Assembly: GCF_021325795.1 (NCBI RefSeq)
Contig: NZ_JAHPZX010000003.1
Span: forward strand, 895,742-959,741
DNA length: 64,000 bases
Direction of reading: 5' to 3'
DNA from: Bordetella sp. LUAb4
Lineage (GTDB): Bacteria > Pseudomonadota > Gammaproteobacteria > Burkholderiales > Burkholderiaceae_B
Position 1 is the first letter of the stretch. Every line of letters begins with the position of its first letter. The position numbers and the translations under genes were made by a program. This document shows positions 25,398 through 33,821 of the stretch, piece by piece. Under the pieces are notes generated by a model. It worked only from the letters and a program-made list of their open reading frames with translations. It was not told the origin of the DNA and searched no databases.

Positions 25398-26443
25398 CAG
25401 AATCTGCGTCCTCGCGCCAGCAGCCACAGGAAGAAGGGGCCGCCGACCAGGCTGGTGACCAGGCCTATGGGCAGCTCGGCCGGAATCACCGCCACGCGCG
25501 CCAGCCAGTCGGCTAGCAGCAGCGCCAGCGCGCCCGCCAATACGGATGCCGGCATCAGGCGGCGATGGTCGGCGCCCAGCGTCATGCGCACCAGATGCGG
25601 CACCACCAGTCCGACAAAACCGATACCACCGGTGGCGGCCACCAGCGGGCCGACGATCAGCGCGGTGGCCATGATCAGGCGCCGCCGTACCGACGTCAGC
25701 GCATAGCCCAGGTGGCCCGCTTCACGTTCGCCCAGCAGCAATGCGTTCATGACGCGCCATTGGCTGACCAGCCACGCCGAACACAAGAGGGTCCATGGCG
25801 CCAGGAAGGCCAACAGGCGCCAGTTGGCGCCCGCCAGGCTGCCCATGTTCCAGAAGGTCAGGTCGCGCAGCTGATTGTCCGATGCCAGATAAGTCAAAAG
25901 CCCGATAAGGCTGCCCGCCACGGTGTTGATGGCCACGCCGGCCAGCAGCAGTCCGGCCACGCCCGGCGCGCGGCGTCCGATGACATAGGCGCAAGCGGTG
26001 GCGGCCAGGCTGCCGGCAAAGGCGGCGGGAGCGATGACCGCGTAGCCGCCGCTGGTCAGCACGATGGCGGCGACGGCGCCCAGCGCGCCGCCGGCCGAGA
26101 TGCCGACCAGGCCAGGTTCGGCCAGCGGATTGCGGAACAGGGCCTGCAGCGCCGCGCCGCACACGGCCAGGCCCGCGCCCGCGACGGCGGCGAACACCAC
26201 GCGCGGCAGGCGGATGTTGAGCAGGACATTGCGCCACAGTTCATCGTCGGGCTTGAGCAGGGTGTCCGACCACAGCAGGCGTAGCGCGTCGGCGGCAGGA
26301 ATGTGGACCGCGCCGCTGGCCGCGGCGAGCAGGCCCACGACCACGACGGCCACGGCCAGTGCCAGGAGTGCCGCATCGCCCCTGAGCGCAGCGCGGTTAC
26401 GCATTTCAGGCGGGCGTGCGCTGCGAGCTTTGGCGAGCGACAC
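25397..26443 (-). CDS. hmuU: Haem ABC transporter permease HmuU/BhuU (FecCD family)
   Basis: A 348-residue inner-membrane permease of the BtuC/FecCD family with about ten hydrophobic helices. Typical segments are 'NIRLPRVVFAAVAGAGLAVCGAALQALFRNPLAEPGLVGISAGGALGAV' and 'GPLVAATGGIGFVGLVVPHLVRMTLGADHRRLMPASVLAGALALLLADWLAR'. GTG 26443 is preceded by GAAGGAA and overlaps hmuT by 38 nt. ATG 26404, one base after the hmuT stop, is the alternative, but it lacks a ribosome site. Confidence 0.92.
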   Translation of the reverse strand: MSLAKARSARPPEMRNRAALRGDAALLALAVAVVVVGLLAAASGAVHIPAADALRLLWSDTLLKPDDELWRNVLLNIRLPRVVFAAVAGAGLAVCGAALQALFRNPLAEPGLVGISAGGALGAVAAIVLTSGGYAVIAPAAFAGSLAATACAYVIGRRAPGVAGLLLAGVAINTVAGSLIGLLTYLASDNQLRDLTFWNMGSLAGANWRLLAFLAPWTLLCSAWLVSQWRVMNALLLGEREAGHLGYALTSVRRRLIMATALIVGPLVAATGGIGFVGLVVPHLVRMTLGADHRRLMPASVLAGALALLLADWLARVAVIPAELPIGLVTSLVGGPFFLWLLARGRRF

Positions 26444-27320
26444 AGTCGGTTTCCTTCAACTGGCGTACCGCTTGCGGCAAGCGCGGGCCGGTGCCCAGCG
26501 CCAGCAGGTCGTCCATGACGACGATGCACGTGGCGGCGGGTGTGCCGGCGATGCCAGGCATGGCGCGCAGCTTGTCCAGTCCGCCGGACGCTTCCAGCGA
26601 AGTGCTGGTGATCACCAGCACGCGCGGCGCCAAGGCTGAAAAGGCTTCGGCCGACAAGGGCTTGTAGCCTTGCTGGTCCTGCAGCACATTGTGCAATCCC
26701 GCCAGGCGCAGCACCAGGCCGGCGGCGGTGCCGCCGCCCGCGCCTTGCGGCGTGCCCGTGCGATTCATGATCAATAGCGCACGTGCGTTGGTGGCCGGCA
26801 GTGCCTGGGCCGCCTGAAGGTCGCGATCGACGGCATCGATCAATTGTTTGCCCGCGGTCTCCTGGCCGAGCACCTGCGCAACCTGCTTGATGCGTTTGTG
26901 CAGCGATTGCACGGAGGGCTGGTCGGAGACAGTCTCCACGCGCACGCCCACGCTGGCCAATTGCTTGATGGTGTCAGGCGGGCCCGCCTGTTCCGATGCC
27001 AATACCAGGTCCGGCTTGAGCGCCAGCACGCCTTCCACGGGCGTGGCGCGGTAGTAGCCCACGCGCGGCAGCTTGGTGGCCGCCTCGGGGTACAGGCTGG
27101 AGAGGTCGTCGCCCACCAGGCGATTGCCCTGGCCCAGCGCATAAACGATTTCCGTGACGCTGCCGCCCAAGGTCACCACACGTTGCGGCGCCTGGGCCTG
27201 GGCCTGGCCTTGGGGCTGGGTTTCCGTCTGAACTTGAGCCTGAGCCTGACCCTGGGCTTGCGCGTTCACGCACCAGGCCAGACAGGCGCCCACCAGCAAG
27301 GCCGTCGCTCGATACTTCAT
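26406..27320 (-). CDS. hmuT: Haem-binding periplasmic protein HmuT/BhuT
   Basis: A 304-residue solute-binding protein. Its signal peptide (MKYRATALLVGACLAWCVNAQAQ) is followed by an unusual Gln/Ala-rich linker (roughly residues 20-43), then 'QRVVTLGGSVTEIVYALGQGNRLVGDDLSSLYP' and 'LPRVGYYRATPVEGVLALKPDLVLASEQAGPP' (conserved Tyr of the haem site). The C-terminal lobe has 'LLIMNRTGTPQGAGGGTAAGLVLRLAGLHN'. ATG 27320 has AAAGGA 8-9 nt upstream; an earlier in-frame ATG at 27347 was rejected. The Bordetella-type receptor and haem-processing genes (bhuR, bhuS) are not in this window. Confidence 0.92.
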   Translation of the reverse strand: MKYRATALLVGACLAWCVNAQAQGQAQAQVQTETQPQGQAQAQAPQRVVTLGGSVTEIVYALGQGNRLVGDDLSSLYPEAATKLPRVGYYRATPVEGVLALKPDLVLASEQAGPPDTIKQLASVGVRVETVSDQPSVQSLHKRIKQVAQVLGQETAGKQLIDAVDRDLQAAQALPATNARALLIMNRTGTPQGAGGGTAAGLVLRLAGLHNVLQDQQGYKPLSAEAFSALAPRVLVITSTSLEASGGLDKLRAMPGIAGTPAATCIVVMDDLLALGTGPRLPQAVRQLKETDCVARQSSQRTPA

Positions 27321-27347
27321 GATGTCGTCCTTTTTCATCTGCGGCAA

Positions 27348-27366
27348 CGATAACAGTTCTCAATAG
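27348..27366 (-). promoter_or_regulatory. Fur-box-like element upstream of hmuT
   Basis: CGATAACAGTTCTCAATAG on the plus strand contains GATAA and TCTCA half-site-like elements about 28 bp before the hmuT start. The match is to the loose Fur consensus only, and iron repression of hmu operons is the expected rule. Confidence 0.4.
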
Positions 27367-27443
27367 AGCGTGCCGTTGCGGGCTTCTATTATCAACGCCT
27401 ATCAGTGCCGGCGGACATCATTCACGCGCGCATTGTTCGCGGA

Positions 27444-28700
27444 TCATTCAGTCGCGGCCTGATCCAGCGCGTTGCGCATCAAGTCTTCGGTCACGCGTAT
27501 CTCGACACCCACGGGCGACATCTGCGCGGCCGGTTCGAACGGCGACGTGGAGCTGGCGGCCGGCGACTGCCGCCGGCGCCACAGGAAGAACAGCGCCATC
27601 ACCAGGTTCAATGCGGCCATAGCCCAGAAGAAGCCCGCCGGACCTACGTGGCCCATCAGCAGGGAGATGAGCAGGGGACTGACGGCCGAGCCGATCGAGT
27701 TGATCAACAGCAGCCCCTGGATCATGCGGACCAAGTCCTCCGGACCGGCTTTGTCGGCGGAGTGGCTGACCGCGACCGGATAGATGGCGAAGATGCCGCC
27801 GCCCAGCAGGAACAGGGGCAGCGCCAGGAATGCCGGCGTGCTGGGCAATAGCAGGATCAGCAGCGAATCGATCAGGCACAGGAAGCCCAGGGCGATCAGC
27901 ACCGTCTGCCGGTCCTTGTGGTCCGACCAGCGTCCGACCGGATATTGCAGCAGCATGGCGCCCAAGATGGTGGCCGACAGCAGGTTGCCGACCTGGTCGA
28001 CGCTCATGCCGACGTGTTGCAAATACAGCGGCAGCAGGGTGTAGACGGCCGCGATGGCCACCCCTGAACCGAAGCATCCCATCACGCCGGTGGCGCTCAT
28101 GCGCAGGAGGTCGCCGAAGCGCAGCGGCTGTACGCGCTCCATCACGGGAGAGATGCGCGGGATGATCACCATGGGCAGCACCGACAGCGATGCCAGGATG
28201 CCCGCCAGGATGAAGGCGACGGTGGGGCCCGCCGCGTCGATGTCGCCCAGAATCAATTGGCCCAGCATGGTGGAGCCGTACAGCGCGATCATGTACAGCG
28301 CCAGCAGCCGGCCGCGCTGCTTGGGCGTGCCGGCCAGCAGCAACCAGCTTTCCACGACCAGGAAGACGCCCAGCGTGGCCCAGCCGGTCACCAGCCGCAG
28401 CACGAACCAGAACGCCGGGTTGAAGAACAGGCCCTGTAGCAGGACGGTGACGCAGATCACCGAGACGAAGCTGCTATAGGCCCGGATATGTCCCACCCGG
28501 GCGATCAGGCGGTCGTTGAACAGCCCGCCTATCGTCAGGCCGATGAAGTACGCCGAGGAGATCAGGCCTACCGCCAGTGCGGAAGCCCCCGCTGCGTCCA
28601 GGCGCAAAGTGGTGAGGGAGGAGATGAAGCCATTGCCCGTCGCGACGACAAAAAGACCAAGGACGGGGGCGAAGATGGTGGTGAAGAGCTGCCCAAACAT
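27444..28700 (-). CDS. MFS transporter, YcaD-like
   Basis: A 418-residue major facilitator with 12 hydrophobic segments. The N-terminal half holds 'GFISSLTTLRLDAAGASALAVGLISSAYFIGLTIGGLFNDRLIARVGHIRAY', and the second half has 'QYPVGRWSDHKDRQTVLIAL', a motif A copy. The soluble C-terminal tail is about 40 residues. The pattern fits the YcaD/UMF group of putative transporters; the substrate is unknown. It has its own promoter region of 132 bp after the aldehyde dehydrogenase gene. Confidence 0.88.
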   Translation of the reverse strand: MFGQLFTTIFAPVLGLFVVATGNGFISSLTTLRLDAAGASALAVGLISSAYFIGLTIGGLFNDRLIARVGHIRAYSSFVSVICVTVLLQGLFFNPAFWFVLRLVTGWATLGVFLVVESWLLLAGTPKQRGRLLALYMIALYGSTMLGQLILGDIDAAGPTVAFILAGILASLSVLPMVIIPRISPVMERVQPLRFGDLLRMSATGVMGCFGSGVAIAAVYTLLPLYLQHVGMSVDQVGNLLSATILGAMLLQYPVGRWSDHKDRQTVLIALGFLCLIDSLLILLLPSTPAFLALPLFLLGGGIFAIYPVAVSHSADKAGPEDLVRMIQGLLLINSIGSAVSPLLISLLMGHVGPAGFFWAMAALNLVMALFFLWRRRQSPAASSTSPFEPAAQMSPVGVEIRVTEDLMRNALDQAATE

Positions 28701-28730
28701 CGTGGGTATACGGAATAGCGGTAAGAGGAC

Positions 28731-28758
28731 GGGGCGCGCGTTCAGGAACGCACGCCCC
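28731..28758 (-). terminator. Hairpin downstream of aldehyde dehydrogenase gene
   Basis: Thirteen-base arms (28731-28743 and 28746-28758) with one mismatch form a GC-rich stem. It lies 75 bp past the dehydrogenase stop and 31 bp before the MFS start, on the same strand. No U tract follows. Confidence 0.4.
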
Positions 28759-28832
28759 GCCAGGGCCTGTCAACGCCGGCAATGAATTAGCACTTGCCGA
28801 TCAGAGCCCCTGGTTTTGCCGATGTTGCGTGA

Positions 28833-30272
28833 TCAGACGCCGACGACCGACACGGCCTTCGTCACCAGATACGCTTCCAGCGCTTCCGGACCGCCTTCCG
28901 AGCCGTAGCCGGAATCCTTCACACCGCCGAACGGCAGTTCCGCCGAGGGCGTGGCGGGCTGGTTGATCCAGACCATGCCCACTTCCAGGCGACGCGACAG
29001 CTCGGTGACGTTCTTGAAGGACTTGGTGAACGCGTAGGCAGCCAGGCCGAAGGGCAGGCGGTTGGCTTCCTTGATGGCGTCTTCCAGGTTCTCGAAGCTG
29101 CGCACCGCGGCGATGGGGCCGAAGGGTTCTTCGTTGAACACGTCGGCGTCCAGCGGCACGTCGGTCAGGACGGTGGGGGCGAAGAAATTGCCCGCCGAAC
29201 CGATGCGCTCGCCGCCGGTGGCGACCTTGGCGCCCTTGGCGCTGGCGTTCTTGACGATCTTGTCCATCGCCGCCAGACGGCGGTCGTTGGCCAGGGGGCC
29301 CAGCGTGGTGCCGTCGGTCAGGCCGTCGCCCAGCTTCAGGCTTTCGGCGTGCTTGATCAGCGCTTGTTCGAAGGCCGCCTTGACGTCCTTGTGGACCAGG
29401 AAGCGGGTCGGCGAGATGCAGACCTGACCGGCGTTGCGGAACTTGGCGGCGCCGGAAGCCTTGACGGCCAGTTCGACGTCGGCGTCCTGCGCCACGATCA
29501 CGGGGGCGTGGCCGCCCAGTTCCATGGTCACGCGCTTCATGTGCTGGCCTGCCAGGGCGGCCAACTGCTTGCCGACCGGGGTGGAGCCGGTGAAGGTGAC
29601 CTTGCGGATGATCGGGTGCGGAATGAGGTAGCTGGAGATCTCAGCGGGCGAGCCGAACACCAGGCCGACCACGCCCTTGGGCAGGCCGGCGTCGACGAAG
29701 CAGTTCAGCAGCGCGGCGGGCGAGGCCGGGGTTTCCTCGGGCGCCTTCACCAGGAAGGAGCAGCCGGTGGCCAGGGCCGCGCCCAGTTTGCGCACGACCT
29801 GGTTGACAGGGAAGTTCCAGGGCGTGAAAGCCGCCACCGGGCCAACCGGTTCTTTCAGGACCATCTGTTGGGCGGCGGGGTTGCGCGCCGGCACGATACG
29901 GCCGTACACGCGCAGGGCCTCGTTGGCGAACCAGTCGATGATCTCGGCGCCGGCGGCGACTTCGACGCGGGCCTCGGCCAGCGGCTTGCCTTGTTCCTGG
30001 GTCAGCAGGCGGGCGATGGGGTCGACACGCTCGCGCAGCAGTTGGGCCGCCTTGCGCATCAGGCTGCAGCGCTCGTGGGCCGACATATCGCGCCAGGTTT
30101 CGAAACCGCGCTGGGCGGCGGCCAGCGCCAGGTCCAGATCTTCCCGGCTGGCGTTGGCGACTTGGCCAATCTTGTTGCCGGTCGCGGGGTTGACGACGTC
30201 GATGCGCTTGTTGCCGCGCGCTTCGCGCCATTCGTTATCGATCAGGAGGAGAGTGTCGGGGTAACTGCTCAT
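28833..30272 (-). CDS. NAD(P)-dependent aldehyde dehydrogenase (succinate-semialdehyde-type)
   Basis: A 479-residue aldehyde dehydrogenase. The general base is Glu251 in '[10 protein letters not shown]' and the nucleophile Cys284 in '[12 protein letters not shown]'; the cofactor loop is '[10 protein letters not shown]'. The C terminus '[29 protein letters not shown]' is typical of the GabD/succinate-semialdehyde branch. It oxidises an aldehyde to the acid with NAD(P). The exact substrate is inferred only from family resemblance. No gabT or regulator is next to it, so it appears to be a single-gene unit. Confidence 0.9.
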   Translation of the reverse strand: MSSYPDTLLLIDNEWREARGNKRIDVVNPATGNKIGQVANASREDLDLALAAAQRGFETWRDMSAHERCSLMRKAAQLLRERVDPIARLLTQEQGKPLAEARVEVAAGAEIIDWFANEALRVYGRIVPARNPAAQQMVLKEPVGPVAAFTPWNFPVNQVVRKLGAALATGCSFLVKAPEETPASPAALLNCFVDAGLPKGVVGLVFGSPAEISSYLIPHPIIRKVTFTGSTPVGKQLAALAGQHMKRVTMELGGHAPVIVAQDADVELAVKASGAAKFRNAGQVCISPTRFLVHKDVKAAFEQALIKHAESLKLGDGLTDGTTLGPLANDRRLAAMDKIVKNASAKGAKVATGGERIGSAGNFFAPTVLTDVPLDADVFNEEPFGPIAAVRSFENLEDAIKEANRLPFGLAAYAFTKSFKNVTELSRRLEVGMVWINQPATPSAELPFGGVKDSGYGSEGGPEALEAYLVTKAVSVVGV

Positions 30273-30468
30273 GGATGCTCCATACCTTTAGGAAAGAGTT
30301 CGGGTCACGATGTCGTTTTTGATCTTGCGAAGCGCTTGCCGCGCCTGGCCAACCGGTGGGATACGCGTACGCAGCCTCGTAGGCTAACATTTTTGACGAT
30401 TCGTTCGATAGTTCTCATTTCCTTTCAACGCATTGTCGGTGAGTGACGGTGCGCCCGGCAGGACATAC

Positions 30469-30485
30469 CCCCGGGCCTCCCGGGG
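30469..30485 (-). terminator. GC hairpin downstream of pepE
   Basis: CCCCGGG and CCCGGGG separated by CCT lie 29 bp after the pepE stop. The hairpin is compact and all-GC, without a U run. The rest of the 241-bp gap 30273-30513 shows no gene. Confidence 0.35.
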
Positions 30486-30513
30486 ACAGCCCGGCGGGCC
30501 TCCCCTGACGGCC

Positions 30514-31203
30514 TTATTCCGCCAGGGTCGCCGGGGCGGAAATGTCCAGCGCTTCCTGGCCCCCTTGGAACACGCGGGCGGGAAATGGTCCATACAGCTG
30601 CACTTGCTTGCCGCGTATGCGCAACCAGTCGCCTTCAGGCAGACCGATGATCTTCGTTTCCGGGCGCAGCACCATGAACTCGGCCAGGCGTTGGTCGCGC
30701 GTTTCCCCCTGGTGGCCGGCGGGCAATGCGTTCAGGTAGTGGGGATTGATCTGCATGTCGATCAGACCCAGGGCATCGAAGCCGCCTGGGTCGACGATGG
30801 GCATGTCGTTCGTCGTGCAGATCGTCGGGCAGGCCAGGTTGGCGCCGGCGCTCCAACCCATATAGGGCATGCCGGCCGCCACGGCGCGGCGGATGGCATG
30901 CAGCCAGCCGCGCTGCCTGGCCTGTTGCAGCAACTGGAAGGTGTTGCCGCCGCCCACGATCACCAGCTCGTAGGCGTCGAGGTCGGTGGCTTTGACGGTA
31001 TGCGCGCCGGTCAGGGTCAGGCCGGCCGGGGCCAACGCCTGTTGCACCTTGGCGGTGTAGTCGTCCCAGGTCGTCGTCACCCCGGCGAAGGGGAGGAACA
31101 GCGCTTTGCTGCGTACGCCGGCCAGTTCCCGCACGAGTTCGACCGCATGGTCCAGGTAGCCGCCATCGGGCGAGCGCGAATTACTGAGCAGAAGGAGATT
31201 CAT
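30514..31203 (-). CDS. pepE: Dipeptidase E (alpha-aspartyl dipeptidase)
   Basis: A 229-residue cytoplasmic serine peptidase, the same length as E. coli PepE. It releases N-terminal Asp from dipeptides. The nucleophile Ser118 lies in 'YMGWSAGANLA', with Asp133 ('TTNDMP') and His155 ('QINPHYLN') as the likely partners; all three are offset by two from the E. coli positions as I recall them. 'YELVIVGGGNTFQLLQQ' is also conserved. ATG 31203 gives the conserved start 'MNLLLLSNS'; a longer in-frame start at 31275 was rejected. Confidence 0.93.
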   Translation of the reverse strand: MNLLLLSNSRSPDGGYLDHAVELVRELAGVRSKALFLPFAGVTTTWDDYTAKVQQALAPAGLTLTGAHTVKATDLDAYELVIVGGGNTFQLLQQARQRGWLHAIRRAVAAGMPYMGWSAGANLACPTICTTNDMPIVDPGGFDALGLIDMQINPHYLNALPAGHQGETRDQRLAEFMVLRPETKIIGLPEGDWLRIRGKQVQLYGPFPARVFQGGQEALDISAPATLAE

Positions 31204-31409
31204 GGCTGAGGGGGATGTGACGGTAAAGAGATGAATTCTAGGCCGGCGCGGGAGGGGGCCGCCCGCAGGCGTCATGGCTATCGCTGGGCTGGTGGGAATT
31301 GCCGATGCCTTGGCGTTGGCAGTGTCGCGGTTTCGGCGTCGATCCGGTGTGGTCTGGACGAGCCGGGCGGGCCGGGCCCGGCGTAAGGTGCGCCGCTATT
31401 CAGATAGTA

Positions 31410-31425
31410 CTAGGGAAAACCCTAG
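31410..31425. promoter_or_regulatory. CTAGGG-AAAA-CCCTAG inverted repeat upstream of lipoprotein gene
   Basis: Perfect 6-bp arms flank AAAA, in a sharply AT-richer 100-bp stretch within the 290-bp gap 31204-31493. The element lies 68 bp before the lipoprotein start. It has the look of an operator; which regulator binds is unknown. Confidence 0.45.
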
Positions 31426-31493
31426 GTAAGTTTTATCCTGATGGTGTCGTTATATGTAGAAATAATTCATTATGTGTAGAGGAAGAGCAAAAA

Positions 31494-32060
31494 ATGAAGC
31501 GGATTTGTTTGGCGGTCGCGGCGCTGGCCGTGGCAGCCGGGTTGAACGGTTGTATGTCGATTCGGGCGCAACCCTACGCGGCCACGCCAGAGAGTGCGAG
31601 CGTGTTGAAGGATGCTGGCGTGGCCACCGTCGATGTGGGCACGTTCGACGCCAGCCCGGCTTCGCTCGCCAAGCCGGTTTCGATGCCGGGCCCGGTCACG
31701 CTGCGTTCGCCGTTTGGCGACTCGTATGCCAGCTATCTGGGCGAAGCCCTGCGGCAGGAATTGGAGCAGGCCGGCAAATATGCCAAGGGATCCGATACGG
31801 TCGTCACCGGCACGCTGACCAAGAACGAGGTGCACGCGAATCTGTTCTCGCGCGGCAAGGGCCAGCTCGAAGCGCGTTTCGTGGTGACGCGTGCTGGCCA
31901 GGTCGTCTATGACCAGGTGAAGTCGGTGGATCACTCGTGGAACTCCGCGCCCATAGGGGCCATCGCCATCGAATCGGCGGGTGCGAACTATCCGCGGATG
32001 GTGCAGAAGTTGATCGCCAGCCTGTTCAGCGATCCGGCATTCGTGGCGGCACTGAAATAG
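31494..32060 (+). CDS. Putative outer-membrane lipoprotein
   Basis: A 188-residue protein with a lipoprotein signal 'MKRICLAVAALAVAAGLNGCMSIRAQ', lipobox Leu-Asn-Gly-Cys with Cys20. The mature part looks like a mixed alpha/beta domain ('SFGDSYASYLGEALRQELEQAGKYAKGSDTVVTGTLTKNEV' pattern, then 'GQLEARFVVTRAGQVVYDQVKSVDHSW'), similar in style to small lipoproteins that carry a FlgT- or GNA1162-like fold. The function is unknown. AGAGGAAGAG stands before ATG 31494, which was chosen because it opens the signal peptide. Confidence 0.78.
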   Translation: MKRICLAVAALAVAAGLNGCMSIRAQPYAATPESASVLKDAGVATVDVGTFDASPASLAKPVSMPGPVTLRSPFGDSYASYLGEALRQELEQAGKYAKGSDTVVTGTLTKNEVHANLFSRGKGQLEARFVVTRAGQVVYDQVKSVDHSWNSAPIGAIAIESAGANYPRMVQKLIASLFSDPAFVAALK

Positions 32061-32152
32061 TTCTCGAGTGGTGGGTGACAGGCGAGGCCGTGCGCGCGAT
32101 GATGCACGCATCTGGTGTATCTCCCCAGGAATCGAACCGGAGTGGCCTCATC

Positions 32153-32722
32153 ATGAAGAACTCTCATCCCATCATGCTCATCCGCCATGCGGAAAAGCCC
32201 ATGCGCGACCCCCGCTACGCCGATGACATCCACGGCGCGCAAGGCCGGCACGGGCTGAGCACTCGCGGCGAGCGGCGGGCGCAACTGCTGGCGGCGTATT
32301 TCACTTCTTCGGATGATGTGTTGCGTGAACGTGGCCTGTGCCAACCGCGATTCATCTTCGGCGCGGCGACCTCTTCGCAGCATCACAGCACGCGGCCGGT
32401 GGACACGGTCAAGCCGCTGGCGGCCGCCTTGAAGCTGGAGGTACGGGATGACTTCAGTTCCGATCCTCCCTTCGACAAGGTGGCCGACACCCTGCACAGC
32501 GCCGCGGTGCAGGGGCCGGTCCTGGTCAGCTGGCGCCAGGACTCCCTGCCGGAACTGGCCCGCGCGATCGGCGCGCGCGCGGTGCCGAGAGTATGGCCAC
32601 TCAGCCGCTTCGACATGATCTGGCTGTTGGAACGCGGCGATGATGAATGGACCTTGACGCAAGTGCCGCAGATGTTGCTGCCGGAAGATAGCGAAGCGCC
32701 GATCCGGCATGAATTTGAATAG
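32153..32722 (+). CDS. Histidine phosphatase superfamily protein
   Basis: A 189-residue protein that starts with the histidine-phosphatase motif in the form 'IMLIRHAEKPMRD' (normally RHG/RHA). 'HGLSTRGERRAQLLAAYF' and 'FGAATSSQHHSTRPVDTVKPLAAAL' match the family's second Arg and helix regions. The equivalent of the second catalytic His may lie in 'VLVSWRQDSLPELARAIG', but here a Trp-Arg-Gln replaces the usual Gly-His-Gly, so the phosphatase activity may be altered or lost. It sits 92 bp after the lipoprotein gene. Confidence 0.7.
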   Translation: MKNSHPIMLIRHAEKPMRDPRYADDIHGAQGRHGLSTRGERRAQLLAAYFTSSDDVLRERGLCQPRFIFGAATSSQHHSTRPVDTVKPLAAALKLEVRDDFSSDPPFDKVADTLHSAAVQGPVLVSWRQDSLPELARAIGARAVPRVWPLSRFDMIWLLERGDDEWTLTQVPQMLLPEDSEAPIRHEFE

Positions 32723-32852
32723 GGGGCGTTGAAACAGTTTGCTACTCGTTCCCCATCTTTTGGTCTAAACCGAATATCTTCTTGCCTCGCGTGCGGACGC
32801 CGCCGGGTGGTGGCTGGCCGCGAAAGTTTCTCTCACTCGACGGCTAAAGAAG

Positions 32853-33614
32853 ATGCACAAAGACTTCGATCGTGACCCGAGCACTAACTCTGTTCCCCTG
32901 AAATGGCTGCGCGGCGCCAGCGTCGCTGCCGCCGTCGCCATGGCCTTGGCGGCTGGCGTACCTGCGTCCGCCCTTGCCGCGCGCGGCGCCGCGCCCGAGG
33001 CTTCCGATAATGATGCCGGCGCAGCCTCCGCGGCGGCTGCGCAGCCGGCGGCCCGTACGACATCGGCTCATGGAGCGCCGGCCGCAACGGCGACGCCCGC
33101 CGCCCCCGCCGCGCAGGCGCCCGCTGGCGGTGCCAGGCCCGCTCCCGCGCAAGCCGCCGCCCCCGCCGGTGACCCCTTCGCCGCACCGGTGACGGTTGGC
33201 CCCATGAATCCCTACGCGCCGCGGCCCACGTTGGCGCCGGTGCAAAAGACCATCATCCAGAACCAGGCTGCCTACGAGCGCTTGATGAACAACAGCGGCA
33301 TCACGGTGCAATGGCTGTGGCACGCCGACCGCGGCCATTTGCAGGCGACCGACACCGACGACGTGGTCAGGCTCGAAGGCACGCAGTCCAATTACGAAGG
33401 CACGCTGAAGATGAAGGGCGAAGTGGTGGCGATATCGACCGACCGCTTCCGCTTCCGCGGCACCATCCTTATCGTGGATGCCCCCGACAAAGGCCGCAAC
33501 TGCGAACGCACCGGCGACTTCGATTTCCGCATCAGCGGCAAGCGCAAGTACTGGCGCCTGCAGCAGATGGAATTCTGCGGCACCCTGACCGACTACGTCG
33601 ACGTCTACTTCTAA
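32853..33614 (+). CDS. Secreted hypothetical protein with Ala/Pro-rich linker
   Basis: This encodes 253 residues. A hydrophobic export signal lies at about residues 20-43 ('GASVAAAVAMALAAGVPASALA') behind a longer than usual polar N region. About 60 residues of Ala/Pro low-complexity linker follow, then a compact domain from about 130 to the end ('ITVQWLWHADRGHLQATDTDDVVRLEGTQ' region, 'GTILIVDAPDKGRNCERTGDFDFRI', 'LQQMEFCGTLTDYVDVYF'). Two Cys may form a disulfide. I do not recognise the domain; the periplasm or outer surface is its likely place. Confidence 0.72.
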   Translation: MHKDFDRDPSTNSVPLKWLRGASVAAAVAMALAAGVPASALAARGAAPEASDNDAGAASAAAAQPAARTTSAHGAPAATATPAAPAAQAPAGGARPAPAQAAAPAGDPFAAPVTVGPMNPYAPRPTLAPVQKTIIQNQAAYERLMNNSGITVQWLWHADRGHLQATDTDDVVRLEGTQSNYEGTLKMKGEVVAISTDRFRFRGTILIVDAPDKGRNCERTGDFDFRISGKRKYWRLQQMEFCGTLTDYVDVYF

Positions 33615-33677
33615 GCCGCGGCGGCGGGCGCGTACACGGCGCGAAAAAGTCACCGCCCCTGGCAAACCCAAGGTTTC

Positions 33678-33719
33678 AGATAGAAAAATCCCTAAAGGGA
33701 TTTTTCTATCTTTTCTTTC
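33678..33719 (+). terminator. Rho-independent terminator
   Basis: Sixteen-base perfect arms (33678-33693 and 33696-33711) flank a 2-nt centre and are followed by a T-rich tail (TTTTCTTTC). The element stands 64 bp after the secreted-protein stop and is the best intrinsic terminator in the window. Its A-rich left arm would also let it act in reverse. Confidence 0.9.
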
Positions 33720-33821
33720 GATGCGTGGCGACGAGATAGAAGCCCACTCGGGGGCGGCAAGACCCCGGCGGCGGGCGTACACTTCGCCCAAGTGAAATCC
33801 CCCTCCCGCTACTAGAACAAT

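Noticed and set aside
29349..30446. 365-codon open frame on the plus strand
   Set aside because: It is antisense to the aldehyde dehydrogenase, whose catalytic Glu and Cys are intact.
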